DNA of 64,000 nt from Halicephalobus mephisto (Eukaryota > Nematoda > Chromadorea > Rhabditida > Panagrolaimidae): assembly GCA_009193035.1 (NCBI GenBank), contig SWDT01000215.1:1-64000 (forward strand). The letters are read 5' to 3'. The position numbers were made by a program, and so were the translations under genes. Every line of letters starts with the position of its first letter. Positions within the stretch are counted from its first letter, which is position 1. The notes beneath the pieces are model-generated. The model was not told where the DNA came from, searched no databases, and saw only the letters and a program-made list of their open reading frames with translations. Shown here piece by piece: positions 48,901 to 63,900 of this stretch.

Positions 48901-51900
48901 ATTCTAAAATAATTGAAAAATTTCTACAGAATTTTAATTTAAAAAATTAAACCAACCGAAGAGAAGTCCGTTTATTGGACGAAGTTCCAGAAGACCCGAC
49001 TGAAGTGCCATCTATTTGCGGACGATCTGTTGAGCAGCTTGCTTCTGAAAAATTCCAAAATTAAAATTTCTAAATTTTAAAAATCCAAAAAATTAAAATT
49101 CCTAAATTTTAAAAATCCAAAAAATTAAAATTCCTAAATTTTAAAAACCCAAAAAATTTAAATTTCTAAATTTTAAAAATCTAAAAAAATTTTAAAATTC
49201 TAAAATTTTTTGAAATTTTCGCTTCGGGACCAGTTATGTGGTCCCAAGACGGAAATAATGATTTTAAAAAATTGCTGATTCAAGATCCCTAAAGTACCTA
49301 AAGAATTCGATGGAGGACCCAGAGTGGTCCTGGCAGGATAGTTCAGAGTCATCCCGGATATGTTTGTCGGGGATTCCAAATCTTCACTTTGAGAGTGATT
49401 TTTACTCGATCGACTACTGCTAGACGAAAAAAGTCTTTTCCTGAATGCAAAACTCCATCTTTGTTTTTTTGAAGAACTTGTTTGTTTACTGGGAGGGATA
49501 TTGGGGGACTCTGTGACGGAAACAATAGGACGAGATCGATGAGGAGAAGACAAGACGGCAGATTCGTCCGTCGACGGTCTTCCAGAAGTCGGTGGAGAAG
49601 AAGCTGCAGAAGTGTCCACAGTCCGGGAGCGTTTCATCAATCTCGACATGGTTCCGCTCCTACAGCGAAAATACAAAATTTTTTTTCCAAAAAAAACACG
49701 AAAAAATACAAAATTTTTTCCAAAAAACACGAAAATACAAAATTTCTTTCAAAAAAACACGAATAAATAAATTTTTTCCAAAAAAACACGAATAAATAAA
49801 TTTTTTTTTCCAAAAAACACGAAAAAATAAACTTTTTTTTTCTAAAAATTATGAAAAAAAATTCTACTATGGTAAAAAAACTAGTTCAAATTGGAAATAA
49901 ACAATTTTTGTTGAAAAATCTTTTCGTTTTATAAAATTTAATAAAATTTTTCCAATTAATGATGTCAGAGGAAATATAAAACTAAAAAATAATTTACTTC
50001 TGATGTGGAAATTTTTAAGAACTTCGAGTTGTTTCATGTGGATTTGTTTTCGGAATAAATATATTTGAACTATTTCTCAAAAATAAGTTCGATCTTTAAA
50101 AAGTTTTCAAATCATAGCTCAATCGGTCTTCAAGAGAAAATAATTAATTTAAAAACTTAATATTTTAAAATAAATATTTTCAAAAAATTGGTTTTGAAAA
50201 GAAAATAATTAATTTAAGAACTTAATATTTTAAAATAAATATTTTCAAAAATCGGTTTTGAAAAAAAAAAATCAATTTAAAAATTGAATATTTTAAAATA
50301 AATATTTTCCAAAAATCGGTCTTGAAAAGAAAATAATTAATTTAAAAACTTAATATTTTAGAATAAATATTTTCCAAAAATCGGTTTTGAAAAGAAAATA
50401 ATAAATTTAAAAACTTAATATCTCAGAACGAATGTTTCCAAGAATCGGTTTTGAAAAAAAAATAATAAATTTAAAAACTTAATATCTCAGAACGAATGTT
50501 TCCAAGAATCGGTCTTAAAGAGAAAATAGTTCAACCTTGGATTAATTGATCTCGACAGAAAAAAAAAACTAATTTAAACTCAAAATGTCTCAAGACGAAA
50601 ATAGGTCTTAACGAGAAAATAAAAAAATTAATTCAACAAAGTTGTCTCAAAAATGTAAAAAATTAATTTTAAAAAATAAAAAAAATAAAATCTTTATCCC
50701 AAAGAGAAAACAAAACAATAAAAATCTAAAAAAATAAATGTTTCTTAATTTTTTAATTATTTTTCAAAAAAAATTAATTTATTTTTTAATAAATTTTCTG
50801 AGAAATTTCATTGTTTTTGAAATGAGTAATTTTATAATGAAAATAATTAAAAAAAGATTTTTAAAATTTATCGAATTAAAAAAATTTCATTAATTTTTAA
50901 TCAAATGGTCTTATAGCGAAAATTGTAAATAAAGAAATTCATTAAATTTTCGGAAAAATTTCATTGAACTCAATAATTCTGTAACAAAAATAAAAAAATA
51001 AATTTCGAAATAAATTTTTTTTAAAATATCATCATTTTTGAATCAAGTGATCCTACCACGAAAATTTTAAAAATTAAATTTCGAAATAAATTTTTTTTTA
51101 AATATCATCATTTTTGAATCAAGTGATCTCAGCACGAAAATAATTAATAAAAAAATTAATTAAATTTCCACAAAATTTTATTATAACTGAATTCAATAGT
51201 CCTGCAGCGAAAATAAAAAACTTTTTCAAAATATTGTTATTTTTCAACCAAGTGATCTCAGCACGAAAATAAAAAAAATAAATTTCGAAATAAACTTTTT
51301 TAAAAATATCATCATTTTTGAATCAAGTGATCTCAGCACGAAAATATTTAATTAAAAAAATTTAATAAATTTTTCCAAAAATTCCATCATTTTTAAATTT
51401 GATGATTTTAAGACAAAAATCCTAAAAAATTTAAATTAAATTAAATTTTTCAAATAAGTTCAATATTCTTAAAAATTGAGTAAAGTTTAAAATTCAGCCT
51501 CAGCTGGTTGATGACTCTCATCAAAATTCTCGAATTCAATCGATTGTTTCCTCATTGAAAAAAGAAAAAACGCAAGCAAAGGACCAAATCCAAAAAATAC
51601 AATACGAACAATCCTGCGTGAACAAGAGCACATGCTGAACGTTTGACAAACGAAAGTTGCGCAATGAAGGGAGCTTTGAAATTTCCTCTGGCTTCACTTT
51701 AACGTCCTCCACTCGCGTCTGGCTAATGTACACAAACCTCATCCTGAATTTCGAGAAAATGAAGAAGCAATTTTATGCACCTTGAAGAGAGCTATTTTCG
51801 ATCTTTACCAGGTTTAAAAAAATCACAGTATTGTAAAACTTGAAATAGATGTTTTTTAACAAGTCCCAACGCGAAATTTTAGTTTTTAGGAACTTTCTAA

Positions 51901-54900
51901 AATTCAAAGTTTCAGATGATTCCAAAAACTTCCGGCAAATTAAAAAGTTTAGGAATATTCTATCGGATTCTGGAAAATTCTAAAATTTTGAAGAAACTAT
52001 TGAAAATTTTAAACTTTTACTAAAATTTTGGAAATTTGTATGAAATTCTGGAAAATTCTAAAATTTTGAAAATATTGTTGAAAATTTTATAATCTTGTTA
52101 GATTCTAAAAAATTTGAAATTTCCATGAAATTCTGAAAAATTCTAAAATTTATAATTCCTGAAAGTTTTAAAATTTCCATTTCGATTCTAAAAAACTTCA
52201 AAAATTATATTTTTTAAAAACTTCAAAAACTTTAAAATTTTCGAAGATTTCTAAAAAACTAACAAATTCCAAAAGTTTCTGAGATTCGAAAAATTCTACA
52301 AAATCAAAGTTTCCAAAACTTCTTTAATATTCTTCGTTTTTTAGAATCTTCCATTAAATCCTGGAGATTCTGGAGACTTTTGCGGAATTCAAGTGAGAGT
52401 AAAAATAGAAGTTAATAAAAAAATTTGAAGCTTAGATTTTGAAAAATCGGAATTTTAAAAATGAATTGGATTAGAGAGCTCAAACAAGAAAGAAAAGAAA
52501 TGTCCAAACTTGATTTTTGAATTTCAAAAAATTACGTGAAAATCCAAAAAAAATTCGAAATCGTTTCGAGAACCAATTGAAAACTGTGAGAAAAAATTTG
52601 TTTAAATTATGAATCACTTGAGAATAATTTTATGATGAAATTTAGTCATATACAAAAAACAAAAAATTGACAAATATTTTTTACAAATAAAACAAAAATA
52701 AATAAAAATTTTAAAATTATTAAAAATTAAAGAAAAAATAATTTTAAAATTATTAAAAAATAAAAAAAAAATAATTTTTAAATTTTATAAAAAAAATAAT
52801 TTTAAAATTATTAAAAATTTAAAAAAAAATAATTTTTAAATTATTAAAAATTTAAAAAAAAATAATTTTGAAATTTTACAAAAAATTTAAAATTTCTAAG
52901 ATTTTAGAAAAAATAAATTTATAAAACTAAAAAAATTAAAAAATTATTCTACAGTAAGACCAATAATGAACTTTTTTCGAAATATGCCGATTTCATAAAG
53001 CAGAAAACTGGTCCCAGAGCGATTGTTGTGAAATTTCGAAAATGTTCTTTTTTAAAAAATAAAAATAATGGCAATTCGAAATAACTCCATTATTTGGAAT
53101 GAAAAACAAACTCTATTTAGTCAGAAAAACGATAGAATTAAATGTGAAATAAAACACTAAAGATGGCGTTTTGTTTCAGACAATGCCCCAGGGAACGTGA
53201 GGGAGGAACCTGGAATTTTGCTTTTCTGGAAACTCGTTGAGTAAATGTGCCAACAAACGAGATGGGATCTTTGGGCTTAACATTTAAAATTTAAAACCGG
53301 CAAAATGAGCAAAAAATTTTTAATTTCGAATTTAAAAATTAAAATTAAAATTTTTTAAATAAATTTAAAATTAAATTAAAATTAAAATTTTTTCAAATAA
53401 ATTTAAAATTAAATTTAAATTCAAATTTTTTAAATAAATTAAAATTTAAATTTTTTCAAAAAAAATTTAATTTTAAAAATTCCAAAATTTAAAAATAAAA
53501 AAATTTTTCAAATAAATTTAATTTTAAAAATTCCAAAATTTAAAAATAAAAAAATTTTTTAAATAAATTTAATTTTAAAAATAAGTTTTAAATTTTTTGT
53601 TGCAAAAATAAATAATTTCAAAAAGTTTTAAAAATACATTATTCCATAAAAATTAAAAATTTATTATCTTTCATCGAAAACGTAAAATTTGCATTTTGGT
53701 ATTTAGAAATAAATAAATTCCAAAAATAAAAATCTTTAATTTTCAGAATAATGTTAATTTTAAAGTTTTTTAGACCTTAAGAAAAAAATTAAATTAAAGT
53801 TTCCATTTCTGGAAGGAAATAATTTCCAAAAATAAAAAATTTCGAAATTAATAAAATTTAAAAAAATAAAATTTAAAAGAAAACAAAAAATTCCGAAATT
53901 GATGGAATTTAAAAAAATTTCGAAATTTATAAAATTTAAAAAAAAATTTAAAAACTTTAAATTTAAAAAAAAATAAAAAAATTTTAAATTTAAAAAAAAT
54001 AAAAAATTTTAAAATTGAATAAAAATAAAAATTGATAGTTTACAAAAAATCCAAAAATCCAATCTGATAAGATAACTGCCAAATTCCTTAATCCGTAAAT
54101 CCAGCTTCCATTTTCTTCAATCTCTATTCTGTAATCGAAGAAAAACGAAAAAACAAGCCTATTCAAATTTGAAAGATGAATATTAATCCGTTTCTGAAAT
54201 TGCAGACTATAGCTATGACAACAAAGCTGTGCAAAATGTTCGATTTCAAGACCTCTCGGCCATGGATCCTCCTTCCAGACAAAAGACGAAAAGGAAGTTT
54301 GCCTACGGGATTTGAAAAAACTACGCAAAATGACCGAGAATTTCCGAAAACCACACTGTTATAAAAAATTAGAAATGGACATTTTTAAAAATTGGTTTTG
54401 GCACGAATTTATTGAATTTTTAAGTAGTTTCCGGGATTACGAGCTTCGATTTCGTTTCAGAAGTTTATTGGAATCCGGAAGGCTGGAAGAACTATTATCG
54501 TATTCCGCAAGGATCCACAAGATTCCGGAGTTTCAGAAAACCTCGGAATCTTGCACTAGATTACAGAAGACTCGGAAAACTTCTAAAAAGTCCTAGAAGA
54601 TTCAGATTCTGGAGAATTTCAGGAAATTTATAAGATTCCGGAATTTTAGAAAACCTTGGAATCCTACACTAGATTACAGCAGACTCGGAAAACTTCTAAA
54701 AAGTCCTAGAAGATTCAGATTCTGGAGAATTTCGGAAAATTTATAAGATTCCGGAGTTTCAGAAAATCTCGGAATCTTGCACTAGATTACAGAAGACTCG
54801 GGAAACTTTTAAATACTCTAAAAACTTCTACAAAGTCCAGGAAGACTTCAGAATCATGCAATAAATTCAAGGAAATTCTAAAAACTCCTAAAAGTGTCCA

Positions 54901-57900
54901 TCGGATTCTGGAGCAGTCCACAAACTTCTAAAACACTAAAAACTATAATTTCTAGAAAGTTCCAAGATTCTAGAAATTTCAGAAATCTCCCACAATTTTT
55001 CACAAGTCTTCTGAATTTTCATAAAGTTCCCGAAAATTTCACAATATTTTTCAATATTTTACTTGTTTCAAAAATAAAATTGTTCCACTTGAGGATCAAA
55101 GAAAATTCAGATCTTCCGTGTGAAAAAAATGGACTCTTGAGAAACCAGGACAAATTGCCGTGGGCGCTAACGTTCCTTGTCTTGGCTTTGAATTCATTTT
55201 TGACGGTGTCTCTCCATCCTTGCTTCACAGAATTTCATCGCATTAGCAGAAAAAAGCCAAAAAAGACGTTTGCCGCAATTTTTTCGTCAAACGAATTTCT
55301 TTAAGATAACCGAAAATTCGAAACAAAGAATTCAAACATCCAATGACGTTAGTAACAGGCCCAAATTTGGAAAACACCTAGATAAACTGGATTAAAGATG
55401 GAACTAGAGCAAACAAGGATCCTCGAAAAAGTAAAAAAATAAGAAAAAAAATTTAAAAAATAAAAAATTTTAAAAAATAAAAAATTTTAAAAAATTTAAA
55501 AAAAATAAAAAATTTTAAAATTTTAAAAATAAAAAAAGTTCGATGAATTGTCGACACGTGGGGGATTGGCGGATGAATATTCAGGAATGCAAATGATAGA
55601 CCCCACGAAATAAGGATACTGTAAGTCTTGATAATTAAATTGTTTATAAAATAAAAATTCTCATTCGAAATCTTCAAGATCGGTTTAATTTTAAAACTTT
55701 ATTAGAACCAATTTTTAAAAATATCTTTAATCAGAAACTGTATTTTGAGGAATTTAAAAACAATTTTCAAAATTCATGTTCGAAGAATTAAAACACGAAA
55801 GTTGTAATCCTTAGAATTCCATGTTTTCAAACATTGCTTTATCCGGAGAATTTGCAAAGTATTTTCAGCATCAGAATCCGGAAGTCAAAGATCTAGCACA
55901 TTTTTGAAAAATTTAAAAACAAATTTATTTTTACATTTATATCGAAATTTAGAAGCCTCCCGAGACCAATCAAAACCTTAAAAAACACTAATTTTACTTA
56001 TTTCGTCGTAATAATACTATCGAATTAGAAACCCTATCTGGAGAATTTTTAAATTATCTTTAAAATTGGGATTTAGGCAGTTCAAATGCGCAAATGACAA
56101 TTTTGAAAATTCTATAATTTCCAATGTTACTTTTAAAACATTTAAAAACTACAATCAAATCAGCGTTTCTCGAGTGACAAATCGAAAACTTACTTTTTAA
56201 ATCTAGGAGGAAACGTAAAAAATAAAATATATTTAATCTACAAAGAACTATGTAAAAAACGCAACTTTTAGGATTCTCTGATATTATATTTCTAAAGCAT
56301 TCACAAAGTAAATCCAATATCAATTGTTCTTAAATTATGAATCAAGAATTAACTTTCTAAATCCAAGCCAAATCCACAGAAAAAGTGATTCATGATATAT
56401 ATGAAGCAGGATATACAAATCACAACTTTTAAGATCTTATATCTTTCAGTATTACTACATCCGAAGTATCTAGACGTCATACTCACATTCAACCTTCTTC
56501 AAGTTACCATTCAAGTGCCTATTTCTTAATTCTAGGAACAAACTCACAAAAAAAACTTATTCGATATATGAAACAACAAACATCAATCACAATGTTTAGG
56601 ATCCCATATCTGCCGACATTAGTGCGTACAGAGCATTTAGACTTTGAACCTAGTATCAATGTGTCGTGAATTATTAATTGAATATCCACTTTTCGAATCC
56701 AAAACCAAAAATCAAAAAGAACAAAGTACATTCGACATATATAACAACATAAAGAGGTTACAACATTTGAAACCCTATAATTTCTTTGCATCACTGTATT
56801 CGAATTGTTTATAACGCAAATTTAGTGCTGAAATTTCCTGAATTAAAAATAAAGTACTTGGTTCTCAAATCTAAAAACGAAAATAAAATGTATTTAATAT
56901 ATAAGAAAATATGCACATGTCACAACATTTGGAATCCTATAATTCCCAGCGATGCCGCGTCTAAAGCACTTATGGAGTAATTTCAACAACAACGTCCTTC
57001 CCAGTCACCAATGAAGTACCTATTCCTCAGGTCTAGCTGCAAATCCAGAGATAAACAAATCCGATTTTATATATAAACAAAAGTAAAAACATCTTCCAAA
57101 AAATTAAAAATTTTGAATTTTAAAATTTTTCTTAAACAATAAAGTTATAATTACGTTTATTTATATATAAATAGTTAAATTCAGTCTTGAGAAAAATCAA
57201 TAATAATTTTCATTATAATTCGAAAACAAATTTCAGAAGCCTCAGTGTAATCTCCATCACGAGATAAAGTCGAAAAATAATGACTTTTTAGAATAAAAAC
57301 ACATCCCTAATTATCAACGAAAAATCTCTCAGATCATTGGTCAACTATTATGTGAATATTAATTTTTAAATTTTTATCAAAATTCTTATTTTTTAAAAAT
57401 AACCAATTTCAAAAATTCTTGTTTTTTGAACTTTAAAAATTCAAAATTACGACTTTGAAGTTATTCCAAGAAAAAATCGAAAATTAGCAATTACAAAAAA
57501 AAGTCAAAAAAGGAATATTTTAAATATCAGTGTCAAAATAAAAATTTACATTTGAGAATCGCTGAATTAATTTTTATTTTTTAAACAAAAATTTTAAAAT
57601 AAAAAAATAAAAAATTTTAATTAAAAAAAAATTTAAAATTTTAAAAATAAAAAAATTTTTAATAAAAAAAAATAAAAAAATTTTTAATAAAAAAAAATAA
57701 ATAATTTAATTCAAAAAATAAAAAAATTTAATTTGATCAAAACCGAATTATTTTTCGTCAAATTTTACACTTTTAGAATTTTTCGAAATTCTGTATTTTT
57801 CTAATTTAAAAATAATTATTAAATTTAAAAAAAATAAAAGTGAATTTTCGAAAATTTCGTCATTGGAAATCTTCGTTAAAATAATTCGAATTGAGTTCTT

Positions 57901-60900
57901 TAAAGCAAAGACATGACTTTCATCAATAAACATGAGATGACTAAACAAAAGCCTCAGTATTTCCTCTTAAATCCAAAAAATCCAAAAAAATTTGACACCA
58001 TTTTTCTTTAAAATAATGAAAATTGTTCAAAAATAAAAAATTATAAACATGAAAAACATTCATAATCCGTTTTTAGAGAATCGATTGGGAATTAAAATTT
58101 TAAATTCGAATCAGCAATTTTTCAATGACGTTATTGATTAAAAAAATAATCTTAAAAATTAAAAAAAAAATAAAATTTTTCAAATTTAAATATAAATAAA
58201 AAAAATGAAAAATTTTTAATTTAAAAAAAATAAAGATTTTTTAATTTAAAAAAAAATAAAGATTTTTTAATTTAAAAAAATTTAAAACTGACCTCCATCG
58301 ATCGCGAAAAGTATTTTCATAGGGACGTTCCCCCGTCTCCTCGAGGGTTGGTTGGTGAATTCGTCGATGACGGCGACGGCAATGACATCTTGATCGGTGG
58401 AAGAAAATTGATCAAGAAGCTGCAAAAAACCAAATTGTAAAACATAACTTTTTCGAAAAGTTCTTGCCCTCAGGGGATTGACTGTAAACAAAAATACTAC
58501 CTACATAACCTGATGAAATCCAAACAGTCGTTGGAAAACCAAAAATTTTTATTTTTGTTTTGAATTCGAAAAAGTGTGTTTTTTAAAAAAATAAAAATTA
58601 AAAAAAAAACATCGGTTATTTTTTTAAAATTTTAAAATGTTCAACATTTAGTACAGACTTCGGACCGTAATGGAAATAATAACTAAAAAATTAATGATCA
58701 AAACATTTTTATCTTTTACAAAGTAATAAAAAGTTTTTTCTAAAAATAATGAAAAACAAAAAGTTATGAATTTCTAAAAAAATTAATTTTTTTATTTAAG
58801 AACCTTTATTGCTCTATTTGGCATCCTACTTTTACTCGAAATAGTCACTGAAAAGACCGAAAATGAGGACATTTTTGTCTTTTGCTACCTTAGGATCAAA
58901 AGGTTATGAATATCCCCTAAGGAAATTGAGAAAAATAAACTTGTTAATTTTTAAACACAATTTTGGAGACATTCCTGTGCCTAAGGGGCTTTGTTGTTCG
59001 ATTTGGAACTTTAACAATGGTCGAAATAGTTATTCAAAAAATTAAAAAATTATTTTTTTTATTAAAAATTTTAAAATTATTTTTTTTCTTAAAAATTTTA
59101 AAATTATTTTTTTTATTAAAAATTTTAAAATTATTTTTTTTCTTAAAAATTAAAAAAATACAATATTTCCAAGGAAAGCGAAAATAGTTATTTATTTTTC
59201 AAGAACTTCATGTTCGATTTCCAAATTCGACCGTAATCCAAACCGAATTTTGCATCCCCGACTCACCTCCACTCTTTCCCCTCTGGCAACGCTGATACAG
59301 TCAGGCTGTCCGTCTGCGTGGAAGTCTTCCGAAATCAGAAACTGGTCCACATTAGTCTGGAAAAATAAAATTTATTTTTTAAATTATCCAAATTATTATT
59401 CAAATTTTAAATTAAAATTTTTTTGAATTTTTTTTTAAAATTTTTAATTCGTTGAATTTTTTATATAAGAAATTATTAATAATTTTTTTCCCCAAAAGTT
59501 CATCAGATTCTATGGGGCAAATTTCGCGGAAAGACCGGGAACTTGATCCTTTCTTGTTAGGCGGTACACAAATATTCAAAAAAAAAATGATGCGAATTTT
59601 TTGTTTACTTTTCATTTTATTTTGACCAAAGGTGAATTCTATTTTCGTTGTGGGAATTTCCAAAATATGAAAAAAGTCCCTCAACAAATTTGGATAATTT
59701 CGAAATAAAAAAATTTATTTCTTTGAATAATTAAATAAAAAATCCCAATTTTTAGTTATTTTCAAGAAAATTTTCCTTCTTCCACAAGCCGTCGAATTAG
59801 TTATTTATTTTTTTCCGTTTGGGATCATTCAAATTAGTCATTTTTTTTAAATTAAAAAAAACTAAAAATAAATCTTTTATTTAAAAAAATAAAAATTATT
59901 AAAAAAATAAAAATAAATTTATTATTTAAAAAAATAAAAATTATTTTTAAAAAAAATAAAAATTATTAAAAAACTGAAAATAAATTTATTATTTAAAAAA
60001 AATTAAAATTATTAAAAAAATAAAAATAAATTTCTTATTTAAAAAAATAAAAATAAATTTTTTATTTTAAAAAATAATTTATTTTAATTTTTCTTTAAAT
60101 CAAAAAATTTTAAAATTATTTAAAAATAATTAAATTTTTTTTTGTTTTTTTTAAATTAAAAAGAAAACTACTTTTTTCGAACGTTTTTGAATAAATTTTT
60201 TCTTTTCAGGACCTATAAAACGGATTTATTTTTTTTCCATTTGAAACCCATCAAATTTATTTTTTGTTTTTGGTTAATTTTTGAAAAAAATATTTTTCAT
60301 TATTTTTATAACTTTTTCAACCCATATGAATTTAATGAAAAAGTATAATTTTAATAAAAAATTAAAGAAAATTTCGTTAATTAGGTCTCGAACAGAAAAG
60401 TGCCTTTTTGAAACGACCCGAGGCTGGTGTTTCTTTTTCGAATAAAATTTTCAGCTTCATGTAGTTCCTCATTAAGAAATGCCTATTTTTCCGTCTTCTT
60501 CTTCAATTAAAAAATGAAACAAAATTTAAGATGGAATTACGATAAACCGGATTACAAATTGAAATCATACTTCTGAGATTAAAGATAAATTTAATTTGAA
60601 AAAATCTTTGAAGTCAAAGTTAGTTTATAAATTGTCGGAAATTCATTTAAATTTTTTTTCAAACAGTTTTAAAAAATTTTAAATTTCAAAAAATTTCGAA
60701 ATATGGTGATTTTTGAAAATATTCAATTTCGAAACGAAAATTGCTGATTTTACAGAGATTTCTAATAAAAGTTACTGTATAAAAATGTTTAATATTTTAA
60801 CTTTTGATAAATATTTTCCATAAAATTACACTAAAAAGTTAAAAAATTACTGTAAAGTTAATAATTCTTACAAAATTTTAAAAATTTTAAAAAAAATTTT

Positions 60901-63900
60901 AAAAAAAATTAAAAAAATTAAAAAATTTTTAATTAAAAAAAAATTAAAAAATTTTTAATTTTCTCTGGTTTACTGTAGAATTGATACTTTAAAATTTCGG
61001 TAAATCTTCTAAAAATTTGCAAAAGTTACTGTAAAAAATTCTAATATTTAAATTTTCGAAATTAAACATTTTCGGTGATTTTAATTTCTGTGATGTTAAT
61101 TTGATACTCGTGTAATCTGTATCTTCAACAAGAAATTCAAGCTAGAGACAAACCTTGGATTTCCTGTCACCCCTAAAAGACGAAGTTAGTTTTCTCCTGG
61201 CCCTATCGTAGAGGCTCTCCGTCCTGGTCCTGATGGATCGGAAGGACTTTGAATATTGGATCATTTTTACCTAAATTATTTACAAATGAAAAAATTTCTC
61301 ACGAAAATTCACGAACATGAGTTTCAAAAAAATATTTAAAAATTTAAAATTTTTTAAAAACAAAGATTCAGATTGTCAATCAAAAAAATTCTAAATTGAC
61401 TTGGGAAGTTCTCAAGAGAGTGATAAAGCTTCTCCAAAACGCCATAGGCAAAATTGGAACTTTTTCAACTTTTGGCAATTGCGTTTTGAAAGTTGCCAGA
61501 GCAAGAAATTCATGGAAGCTAAAACAAAACGCGAAAGGCGGGCTCTGTGACGAAGAATGAAGTAGATTCAGCCAAATATGGAACGTACATGCCCCGGCCA
61601 CCCTACACTGTCATCAATCTTTCGAATTTTTAAAAACTAGAGGACATTCTGGAGATATGTATAAGCAATATTCCCGTACTATAATCTACGATTCAAAGTA
61701 AACACTGGTTTTTCATAAAAAATCGAGATTCTCAGGACTATGGTAAAAGTAAAAAATTCTGTGTTCGGATTTAAAAAGGTCTAAAAATAACCTTTTCAAA
61801 ATTTGTATAAATTGTAATTCAAGAAGAAATAAAAATATAAAAAATTACAAACGTTTAAAAATTTCGAAATTATCTCTCAGCGCAAATTTTTAACTTTCCA
61901 GTTGGGACCGAAAAATATAAAACTTTAAGTTTATATTTTTGTAAATACTGAAAATATTTAGTAAAGTTTAAAAATTACAAAAGTTTAAAAAATATAAATG
62001 TTTAAAAAATTTAAAAATTTTAAAAATTTTAAATTTTGTCTCAATGTGAATTTTTAACTTTCCAGTCAGGACCAAAAAATATAAAACTTTAAGTTTATAT
62101 TTTTGTAAATACTGAAAATATTTAGTAAAGTTTAAAAATATAAATATTTTAAAAATTTTAAAATTTGTCTCAATGTGAATTTCTAACTTTCCAGTCGGGA
62201 CCGTAAACTACAATTTTGGAATCGTACAATTCTGTAATTATACTAAATTAATGAACATTTTTAAAAAAATTCGAAAGAAGATTGCTTAAATAAGAATTTC
62301 TAAAAATTTCCAGTTAAAACCAAAAAATACAATTTTAATTTTAAATCATCTTAAAAAATTTAGAAAATTTAGAAATATCCAATAAAGTTTAAAAATCGTA
62401 CCATTACGGTAACGAGAAATGCCTACTATAAATCTGAAAAATTTGTTTTTAAATAAATTCTTAAAACTTTCTAGTTGAAAATAAAAAATCGAAAAAGTTT
62501 GTGTTTACGTGCTTTCCTAAGGTTATAAAAACACCCAAGGGATTCTGAAAATCCTGGAATGTTGTCCGATGTTCTGTGAAGAAATTTAAATTATACTTTT
62601 TAAAAAAATGGAAATTCAAAAAACTTCAAAAATAACAATTTTCAAACTTTCTCGCCGGTACCAAAAATTGTAAAATTTAATATTTATAAAATTAAATATT
62701 TTTAAATATTTTAAATATTTATAAAATTTCATATTTTTAAATTCTAAATATTTTAAAATTTTAATATTTATAAAATTAAATATTTTTAAAATTAAATATT
62801 TTTAAAATTAAATATTTTTAAATTTCGAATAATGTACTGTAGTGCGAATGGAGTTGTTAAAAAAGACCTACTTTAAAATAAAAAAAATAATCTCGAATTT
62901 TGGAATTTCTCAGGAGAAAATAAATTTTTAAAATTTTATATCAAAGTGATTTTGGAAAATTCTAAAAACATCCAATATTTTCCGGAAGATTCCAGAACCG
63001 TATACCGTACTTTATATTCTTATCTAAAAAAATTAAAAAATGAATTCCCAAAGTCGTCGTAACAAAATGTTATTTTTCTAAAATGTCTCATTTTTATTTT
63101 TTTCAACCCCCACAAAACGGTTTAAATAAGACCTAATTTTGTCAATTTTTTTCTAAAACAATAACTTGGACAATTTCAAAAACGACTATTATTTTCGTGA
63201 AAATATATTTTGCAAAATAAATGAATATAATATGACGTTTAAAAAAAGTGGATTTTCAAAAAAAGCCAGACGAGTTCCGGAACGGGAGGCCGATGCCAGA
63301 GGCAAGCCTAATTCGGTCTTTTTTGAGTCTGGATTGCCTTATTCAAAAGAAATTACCCAAGTATTCAAAATAAACCGAATTATTTTTAAATAAAAAAAAT
63401 AAAGGTAATTAGTCAAATTTTTATATAAAATTTAATTTAAAAAATTATTTTTCTTCATAAATTATAAAATTCGATAAATACAAAACTTGTCGAAAAATAC
63501 AACATTACTTGTGACTACTTTTGACATAAAAATAATAAAATTACGACTCGATGAGCTCATAGTGTACTTTTTTCCGTTTGCTTTTCGACAACACGCAATT
63601 GTGAAAATTCGAGCTTTGACTATAATTTTACAATTTAAAAAAATTTAATGATAAATATTAATTTTAAAAATTCACGAATTCTAAAGAAAGATTTAAAAAA
63701 TTCACGAATTCTAAAAGAAGATTTAAAAAATTCATCGATTCTGAAGCAAATTTTAAAAAATTAAGATTTATTTTCGAAAACCGACCTCGTTGTTGATTTT
63801 AGGATGAAGATCGAATGTCGGAACAACTTTAGTTTCGGAATCGTTCAGAAGTCTCTCTTTGTCATCAACACTGGTTTTGGGGAGGACCCCTGGGGCACTG

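Noticed and set aside
53990..54328. 112-codon minus-strand frame in the large UNC-73 intron
   Set aside because: Mostly AT-rich Phe/Ile codons, no consistent splice phase with UNC-73 and no recognised motif.
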